From contig NC_088297.1 in NCBI RefSeq assembly GCF_032854445.1, forward strand, positions 5,145,991-5,209,990: a stretch of 64,000 nt of DNA, given 5' to 3'. Source of the DNA: Liolophura sinensis. Lineage: Eukaryota; Mollusca; Polyplacophora; Chitonida; Chitonidae. Position numbers and translations under genes: made by a program. Within the stretch, counting starts at the first letter, position 1. Each line of letters starts with the position of its first letter. Positions 12,395 through 21,400 of the stretch are shown here, piece by piece. Below the pieces are notes generated by a model. It was not told the origin of the DNA. It saw nothing but the letters and a program-made list of their open reading frames with translations, and did not search any database.

Positions 12395-12586
12395 TTTATT
12401 TATTTATTTACTTGATTGGTGTTTTACACCGTACTCAAGAATATTTCACTTATACGACAGCGGTAAGCATTATGGAGCACAGCCCGGGGGAAGCTCACGA
12501 CCATCCGCAGACGTACGGCCAGAGAGGACGCCAGCATGAGCTGGACTTGAACTCATTGCGACCGTACTGGTCATTACGCTGCGCTA
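12395..12586 (-). mobile_element. tRNA-headed SINE with 14-bp target-site duplication
   Basis: The minus-oriented element runs from the (ATTT)n tail complement to GGTCATTACGCTGCGCTA. It is flanked by identical 14-bp copies of AGCCAAGGTGTTTA at 12381-12394 and 12587-12600, which prove the insertion. Part of the central region is deleted relative to the intact copy. Confidence 0.95.
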
Positions 12587-12794
12587 AGCCAAGGTGTTTA
12601 CAATGTCAATCTACCAAAGTAGGTAGCTCAAATCTAATCTATTGACAATGACTGTCTCCTATCTACTGCTATTCTATGATCAGATTTGAGGTCTAGATAA
12701 CCCATAAACGCTTATCGCAACAGCTCTGTAACAAAATAAACAGACGCTGAGTGTTAGATAGGAGCCAGTTTTCGTGCAGAGTTATCTACCTTAC

Positions 12795-13024
12795 CTGTCC
12801 GTGACACTTTCGTTTACAGTGGAATTTGCACCTGCGAGAAGTGGAGATCTTTCCGTTGCATCAATTTCACAGTCGTCCACGCAGATGGACGTACAGCGAT
12901 GACGAGACGCGCGTCTCTCTTCAGTGTGAAAACTTGAATCTCGAGATAAATTTCGGATCAGCGCACCAGCCATCACTTCGCTATGCCCGTGCTCTTGCCA
13001 CTGTAAAGCGACACCCCCGGACAT
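12795..13024 (-). CDS. Putative first coding exon of an unidentified gene (ERSPLL motif)
   Basis: A minus-strand frame opens with ATG at 13024 and runs 76 codons plus two bases to a strong donor, GACAG|GTAAGG. The local sequence is CpG-rich compared with its neighbours, and an inverted CCAAT box (ATTGG read on this strand) sits about 30 bp upstream of the ATG. The peptide is polar, contains serine and arginine clusters, and ends with ATERSPLLAG, which resembles acidic dileucine sorting motifs found near the N-terminus of lysosomal membrane proteins. No downstream exon was recognised to the left. It could instead be a chance frame. The sorting role is inferred only from the motif. Confidence 0.4.
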
Positions 13025-13139
13025 CCGGGGACTTTCCACGGGTTGTTTATGACCAATCAGAGACGAGACACTTCGTGCAGAGTTGCGAGTTGACAGTAGA
13101 GGTAAACAGTTTAAAGATTAAAAGAATTCAAAAGTGAAG

Positions 13140-14490
13140 TCTTTCGCGAAATGTGCTGGCAAATCTCGAGAAGTAAATTATGTCTAAAGCCGTGACGGAG
13201 AAGTATACATTCATGGATGACGTTAAAATAGTAGCCGACAACTTTTATAAGCAGAAGTTAACACACCGTAAGGATACATTAAGGACACGTGAAAAAGTAC
13301 GGGTACTATAAAAGGAAGAGCATGACTTTAAGGAGAATGAAGAAAGATAACCAAGGCAAACAGAGATAAAAAAAAAATGCCATCTTTATGGCATATGTTT
13401 ACTTTATGCATGATTTCCGTCAATGGTCGTGAATATTCGGAAGTTATGTCATTTATGAACATACTGAGAACTCGGAACGAGCTTAGCGCCCCCAATTCGG
13501 GCTCTCCCCACAACAAAGTTGTTTTGACAGCGGCTTTCGTCACAGCAGATTTCGTATTTAATTTCCGGACTGACCGCTAGGGCCTCTGGAAAACTAGTTT
13601 AAAGCCAAGCGTTTCATGTATCGTGAAAAATAATGGCTTCGTGCATTGTTTTTGGACGAGGCCACAAATGTCGACCATATCTTTTGTGGTTGTCCTGACC
13701 ATAAAGAGTGCTTGCGCCGACCATATGTTTCCTTGCTACCACGACCATAAAAAGCAAGCATAAAACATTATAGAATGTTTACAATGGCAGCCATGTTGAG
13801 GTAAGTTATATAACTATAATTGGCAACATGTATATTACCCATATATATACCCTTACCGGCAAACGGCCTCTGCTTATGACGCCTCTAACTCTAGACACCC
13901 AGTGGACAATACACAAACTTAGCTCAAAGATGGCTGCCATTGCAAACCATCTATAGACCCACATGGAATGTCACGTTTATGCTACTATTTTTATAGTCAC
14001 TGGTATGGCAACCATATTTTTTTATAATCACAGTGTATGTACCGGCACACTCTCCTTCAACATAAAAGTAATGCTAAAATTATATCAAATGTAGGGAGCT
14101 TTCTCTTTCTTTGTCAGTTATTGTTATACGTTCGGATTTGGATAAGTTGGTGAATGCAGATTATCGTAAGCACATTGGCTATATCCACGACATGGCTGAA
14201 ATATTTCCGATGTGGCGCTAAACTGTAATCATTCATTCGTTCATTCACATTGAAAAATCTAGATCGCCTGTTAAACGTCTCCAGACTTATATTCTCAGTC
14301 CCAAAATGTTCACTAAGACGGTGTGAATTTCACCTGGCGAATGTATACGCACATGCATAATTAGACCTATACAGGCCTATATATAAGTGAATTTGTCATT
14401 AAAAGTGTTCCTAGGAGACAGGGGATAACAAAATAGAATTTCTTATTTCAGTACATATCAGCAATTGTATATACATACTCAGCACACAAT
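13140..14490. other. Intergenic interval with one dispersed repeat
   Basis: I see no exon here. A repeat at about 13432-13610 shares ATTCGGAA, CCCAATTCG and TTAAAGCCA words in order with 18425-18580 and is listed as family R3. The rest is AT-rich unique-looking sequence. Confidence 0.4.
13432..13610 (+). repeat. Dispersed repeat, family R3, copy 1
   Basis: GAATATTCGGAAGTTATGTC, GCCCCCAATTCGGGCTCTCC and AGTTTAAAGCCA occur here in the same order as in the copy at 18425-18580. The two copies are roughly 70-75% similar by eye. No termini or coding relic were recognised. Confidence 0.55.
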
Positions 14491-14496
14491 ATATAT

Positions 14497-14733
14497 GTAT
14501 TCATTTATTTGATAGGGGTTAACGACTATTCAACGTAAAAGACGGCGGCCAGCAGTAGGGCAGTGAAAAGTTGGCCAGAGGTCAGGGAAAATCCAGAAGC
14601 ATTCGCAAGTTGCTGGCAGGCCTTCCCACGTAGCACACGTGAATTGGACGTGAATTCACAACAGCCGCACTGGGGAGAAGCTCCTAGATCATTGTACTGC
14701 GCTAGCACATAAACCACTTGTCCACGAAGGCCC
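14497..14733 (-). mobile_element. Diverged tRNA-headed SINE (minus orientation)
   Basis: It runs from CATTTATTTGATAGG through GGCGGCCAGCAGTAG, CGCAAGTTGCTGGCAGGCCT and GAGAAGCTCCTAGATCATTG to CCACGAAGGCCC, the complement of the tRNA-like head. It is about full length but heavily mutated. Confidence 0.8.
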
Positions 14734-15146
14734 CCTCTACATTCATGAACGTAAAATCGAATCCATAAGTATACTGCATATTCTCTTCTTTTTTAATTCA
14801 AGCCATATAACCTGGAAGCCATAGTTCTCATAAACACTGAGCTGACCTGATTCATGAATTGCTCACAGCCTTCTAAATACAGACCAGACAAATGATGACG
14901 TCACATGAAATTGGTCAACGTAAAACATTGTTTGAGAAAATTTCAACCTCCACAAAATTTAACTCACAAAATTGTTCATAACCGATACAAAGTGCATTTC
15001 GGCCAGTGGAGGATGCAGCTGTAATATACAGAACTGTCCAATCAGAGGAACCGTCACATGCGGTGCTGTGATTAAGACCAGTGAACGGTTTGGTGAGTAA
15101 TTTTCTGTCACGTAAATAGTGATCGTGGCCAATAGATCCACACTCC

Positions 15147-15335
15147 TCACGTCGTCAGCTCATCCAGCTGAGCTTTATTCTTGGCCACCCAATCGTCGAA
15201 TGACAAAGTTCCCTTGTGTAATTTTCTGGTGCCACGGACATCTCGGAATGGCCGACCAAATTTGTAAAAAGCAAACATGGCGGATATTTCTTTGGAGCCT
15301 TTGAAAGTAAAATGACTGTAGTCTTCCAACGTGAT
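15147..15335 (-). CDS. NMRAL1: NMRAL1 coding exon 6 (C-terminus and stop)
   Basis: The acceptor is CTTTTTCCAG. The exon encodes ITLEDYSHFTF through FDDWVAKNKAQLDELTT and stops with TGA at 15147-15149. EDY, MFAFYKFGRP and SFDDWVAKNK match the C-terminal helices of the family. A (TA)n tract and a small MITE begin about 60-115 bp upstream of the acceptor. Confidence 0.95.
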   Translation of the reverse strand: MTLEDYSHFTFKGSKEISAMFAFYKFGRPFRDVRGTRKLHKGTLSFDDWVAKNKAQLDELTT

Positions 15336-15385
15336 CTGGAAAAAGAAATAGTTAATAATAAGACAAGAAGAAAAAATACAACACT

Positions 15386-15455
<70 letters not shown>

Positions 15456-18400
15456 GGTGTCTCAGAAGTCGTGCACCATCCTGATTTTCATCTTTTGTTT
15501 TCTGTGTTTCAGATTTAATACTGATTTTTTCCCCCTCATTTACAGTTAATTATGGCTAACAAACTAACAGTACAAGAAAGAGTTGAATTGGTTTTTATGT
15601 TTGGAAGAGATGGAACAACACACCACTCTGTAGCTCAAGCATTCAACCTCAACCTGGATGGTGCACGACTTCTGGGACACCCTGCATATGTGTGTATTTA
15701 GATAAGAGCTATAGCCATAGTCCTGGAATTAAATGAGGTCTGCTTTGATGAAACTTCGTAACACCAATTTACAGTAACTTTTTATTTTTGGATATATTGT
15801 TGTCCTGGTTACCATGATATCAGTTGACTTCATTTACTGGAATGTTTACGAGAAATTACTTTACTAATATATACTAAAAATATATACACAAGAAAATCTT
15901 AAGAAAACAAAATTTTATACGGTATCAACACCTAGTATGGCTATAACACATAGGCACGCATAATCATGCTGCTTATTCGAACCGGATCTGTACCACTGCA
16001 ATAATACATGCCTAAATAAAAAACACCGATATTTCAAGGTGATTTCAATGTCGTTTCAGGCGATCTGTCGATGAGTGTTGGCATTCAATGTATGAATGAA
16101 AAAAATAAAAATAAAAAAAAAAACGCTTGCATTTTGCCATCTGTTTCCTTTTCTAGTTTGAATGGTGGGTTGTTTTTTTTTCAGAATGATCTTCGAAGAA
16201 AATGCAGGCGTTTCTTTATCTGAATGTAGCATAATAGTTAACCATCGTTTCTGGCGTTGGGAAAGGAGATTGATTTCTTGTCTTTACCGTAGGGCATTTT
16301 CCAACAGGCCTCTTTTTATGTTTCACTATAATTTATAGTTTTACGTCAGAATATGTTCCACTGTGGAAAAATTATATACACAAGTAGGAAAAAGCTTAAA
16401 ATAAAATAAAGCTTAAAAGTGACCAGGTTCAAAATGACGTCGATGGCTGCGGTTGCTAAGCAGCACTGATAGATACTGATAGAGACAAGCCCTGCATTCG
16501 ATAGTCCAGCATTGCCAACCGTCGTGTTGACGATTTACTCTGATTGAGGTTGGCTGACGTTGGAATCTAGGTTCTTACTGCTATGGTTCTGCTATGGAGT
16601 TAAACTTCAACATTATAGCTCATACCAAAATCATGATATCCTAATTGTGAAGGTCACCATCCTGCTCGCTTTTGATGTCGTGAACGCAGAACAACCTATA
16701 GATGTCATCATTCCAGTACCGTCTCTGGTTATATATTCCTTGACGGCTTTGAACTCTGGGTGGTTGGAAACTGGTGGTTTATTTCGTAAAAAGTTGGCAT
16801 AGAGCCAAATGCGCATCTGTTTTCGTGTCTGAGTATGATGCTATATGTGTGATTTATTTATTTATTTGATTGGTATTTTACGCAAGAGTATTTCACTTAT
16901 ACGACGGTATGCACATGTACACTTGTGTGCATGTGGATGGAACCCATATATGAATGGGTGGATGTGTATACACTGTATGTATATGTATGCGTATATACTT
17001 CGCAAACTCCTTACAGCCGAAGTGCCGCTCTAGCTGAATGTTAGAAAACAATTCTGACTGCGTATGCAAATAAGGCAACGATGACGTCCCAAACGGGCAC
17101 TGTACTATAGTTCTTGAAAAGACTTTGACTTCTTTTTCTTCGGTCATAAGAAACAATGTAACCAATGCGCTCGCTGCGGGTTCAAGTGAATAAATAAATG
17201 GAACATTCTACAATGTATCACGATTGCATAGGGTACCTGGGGATCACAAAAGACCTTAGGTGCCATGTGCTTGTTGAGGACGTGCACGTATTCCTGTACG
17301 GTCAGCTGATCTCCGCTCAGAGGCACGATCTTCCGGCGAAACACCTCTGCTTTCTTGAAGATCTTGTGCACACATTTGCCAATATCCTCCACAGCAATTC
17401 CGTGCAAGGGGACGTCACCCATTGGATATGCTGGTAAATATAGTTCCAGGTTGATATAGGTTGACTGATTAGTACATTAAATGCATGAATTCAGCTATAC
17501 AACCAAACAGATAGTAAACATGATTAATTTTATTATATATGATGAAAACACAGCATTGAGAATAGTTCTAAACCTGTCACGTCTAATAAACTGTAATTAA
17601 TATTCTTTTGCATATTTTAACCTAATTCTGCGTAAGATAAAGCTTTATGCTGATCCAACTCACCTATGGCAAAATGGCCGTCCCGCAGTTTGTGGGGTTT
17701 TATCATTGACAACAGATTGTCAAAAAAGTAAGGCAATCTGATAACCGTGTAGTTAATTTCTGTACAAATGGAAAAAAAATCGCTAAGTTCAAGCATCTTA
17801 TAAGTTGTGTTCATGTTCAACATCTCAACTCATTTAAATAATCCGAAGTTTATTATTAAAGCGGAAGAATGCGTGAAAATGAAGTACATGTAAGCACCAA
17901 TAGAAAGGCCAGTGCAGACCTTAGCTAAAATACTTTCACTTTCGTTTTCACTGAATGAAATCAGTTGTTTTGTTTGTAAGTTGGGCTTTCGGACGAAATG
18001 TCATCATATGTCTCCCGCTTTTTCCTGACCCTTATGTAAGTATTAAATTTCAGGTATTTGCATTTTTATCGCACACGCACACATTATACATGAGTAAAGT
18101 TCACAAGACTTGGACTCAGACATGAATATAGAGGGCGTAGTAAACTCTGTGTGACGTCATTAGCGACATACTTTATCAATTTGGTAAAAAGATCTCGTTT
18201 TGCAAATTGTTGACAGCATTTGATTCAGTTTTTCAGGTAAAGATTTCAATAACCTTACGACTGGTACAAAATGAAAGTTACCTGGTCTTTTCCTTTAAAG
18301 AAGACCTTCAAAAAAATAAAGGAAAAGGTACTGGATATTATAAAACAAAGAGTATTTTATATTCATATTTTATATTTCTTAATACCCTCTCTCTTTTATA

Positions 18401-21400
18401 CGTATTTGTTTTCTCAATGTTCGGTAATATTCGGAAATGTCGTCATCGATGGAAAAACACCGGGAGCGCAGGACCAGCATATATCGCTCCCAATTCGAGC
18501 TCTCTCCGCAACAGTGCTGACGTACCCACAGCTACTAAATTTCCGCTGATTCTGAGGGAAAAAGTAGCTTAAAGCCATTTCTACACCCCTGCATGAGAAG
18601 CTTTTTTGTAGTTTTATACGTTAGGCCACATTCTAAACCATATGAAGAAACAAAAAAAAGAGTGTACCCTTTATTCCGTAAACGTCCACAATGTATAACG
18701 GTAAAAATAATTACACATGGGGACAGGTCAAAACTTTTTTGAAAAATCATGATTCCGTTCATCAGCTGCCTTTTTTGCTCCAAAGCCCTGGGGTGAGAGA
18801 GTTTTCCGTAAACACGTGCATTGGAGAAGTAATACCTCAGTACGCAGATCAGGGATTTCAATTCAGGACAGCCTTCCATTCACCAAATATATGCAGTGTA
18901 CTTTCTAAAGTGTACTACATCAAAATGTATTTTCCAAAGCGTTTTCCTCAAAATGTATTTTCCAAAGCGTTTTGTCCAAAATGTATTTTCAAAGCGTTTC
19001 CCTCAAAATGTATTTTCCAAAGCGTTTTCCTCAAAATGTTTTTCCAAAGCGTTTTCTCCAAAATGTATTTTCAAAGCGTTTTCCTCAAAATGTGATTTCC
19101 AAAGCGTTTTTTCTCAAAATGTATTTTGCAAAGCGCATGTATTTCCCAACATTCATTTACCAAAATCTGTTCCCAAAATGTAATTCCTGAAGTGCATTTC
19201 TTTGCTTGGTTTTTTGGACAGAATACAGGCTCCCTGTGCATGCATTCACAAAGTTTTTAAACTGTATTTCCCAAAATGTATTTCCTGAAGTGTATTTATT
19301 TGCTTGTTATCCTTTTTTGGACAGGACAGGCTCCTGTGCATGCATTCACAAAGTGTAAAATGTGTTTCCCAAAACGTATTTCATGAAGTGTATTTCCCTA
19401 AACTATATTTCTTTACCTGGTTTCTTCTTTTTGAGGTATTCTTCGACTCTTCTTTTCGAATCGAACGGGTCACAACATTTGTCAATAACTGCCTTGGGGC
19501 TCTCTTGTCCGCTGTAGAGGATGTGCTGGACCCCACAGGCTATGGCACAGTCCACGGCGTTCTTACCCTGGGCGATTAAAGGATTAAAGGAGAAAAAAAG
19601 CAAAAATTACGTAAGCATCAGTATTTATTTATTTATTTGATTGGTGTTTCACGCCGTACTCAAGAATATTTCACTTATACGACGGCGCCCAGCATTATGG
19701 TGGGAGGAAACAGGGCAGAGCCCCGGGGGAAACCCAGGACCATCCGCAGGTTGCTTGCAGACCTTCCCACTTCGTAAGCATCAGTAGAAAGATCATTAAA
19801 AATTATATCTGAAAATACATATAGCTTCACCTTAAGAGTCAAATGTATTGAATGTATATATTCAATATATGCTATATTGGCCATTGGCCAGTGAGGTCAG
19901 AGCGACTTTTCTCTTGCAAAAAACAGGTATTTAATTTTAGGTTGGCTTTTTCCTGCAAAGGAACAAAAGTTTACAAAAGGGACAAAGTTTGCAAGAATTT
20001 TACCATAAAGCCTAACTTAAAAATCCACGCACGACTGCATTTAATTCGTGCAGTGTAAAACACATATATATAAAGCCATATGTATAACGGTATATTCGAG
20101 ATACAGATTTAGGGTAATTCTCTTTCTTCTTCTAAATGACGTCGAATACATTTCAGTCAACGTTTTTTACTAAATTCTGCTTAAGGTTATAAGTGGCTAT
20201 GCTAGTTAAGCATTTGTATAAAGCCCTCTACCTGACGTAAATTGATAAGAGGCCAGATTTCACCTGTAATATGTTCGACCATTCGCATATGCCAACTATC
20301 ACACTGTCGCCGATTCTCTGGTTTTATTGTGCATGAATTTGTCCTTTATATTTCTACTATAATTCATTCTTAAGAAGGTGAACATGTCGATACACCTGCG
20401 ATTTTGGCAAAAAATCCATAATCGCTTAACAAATGAAATATTCAGTTATTTACCAGGAATAGCTCAAATTATTGCCTTTCAATAAATACTCCCATCTGCA
20501 AAGTGTCGAAATGATTCTAGAGTTTGAAAAGATATGAATATATCCGCTTTATAAATGTTAGGTACTTCATTGCCAGCACTGCATGAAAGAGCCGTGGAAA
20601 TCCATCCTGCAGCAAGAAGGCACATAACACGGACGTGCACTCTAAGGATTCCTTCGTCGTCATATGACTGAAAAATTGTCAAGTACGACGTTAAACCCCA
20701 AGCACTCACTCACCCACTCACTCGAATAGATACGCCCTGCGAGCTTTGCTAGAAATATGCGGTATAGCCCAACTCTTTAATGAAGCGTGAAAATACATGC
20801 AAGACGCAACGCACCCAAAATCATGTTACTTTCACCGGCGTGTATGTAGGGAACAAAATTAACAGAAAGGTTATAGTGGCCAAACGAGGAAGTTTCCATT
20901 ACCCCATGGGTTGTAGGCTACTTTGTTCTTTTCCTTGCTTTCAGCTGTAACACCCTTTCGCGATAAAGAATTAATTATCCAAAGATGTAAATATAACATT
21001 CGACAAATCCTGACGACAGTATGAAGCAAAGTTAACTTACCTGTTGGGAGTCTCTTATGATATCGAAATGGTCCCAGTAGCTCGTAACGATGAAACAGCC
21101 ATATGCTCCTTTCAACAACTCCATTAATGATTCTGTATCTTCCAAATCACCTTCGACAATGGCATACCCTGTAGAGTAATAAAATGTCGGTCAAATCGAC
21201 CATTAGTGATTCTGTATCTTCCAAATCACCTTCGACAATGGCATACCCTGTAGAGTAATAAAATGTCGGTCAAATCGACCATTAATGATTCTGTATCTTC
21301 CAAGTCACCTTCGACAATGGCATACCCTGTAGAGTAATAAAATGTCGGTCAAATCGACCATTAATGATTCTGTATCTTCCAAGTCACCTTCGACAATGGC

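Noticed and set aside
18691-19190. Overlapping plus-strand frames of 72-134 codons
   Set aside because: They read the 28-29-bp repeat in several frames; the true gene here is NMRAL1 on the other strand.
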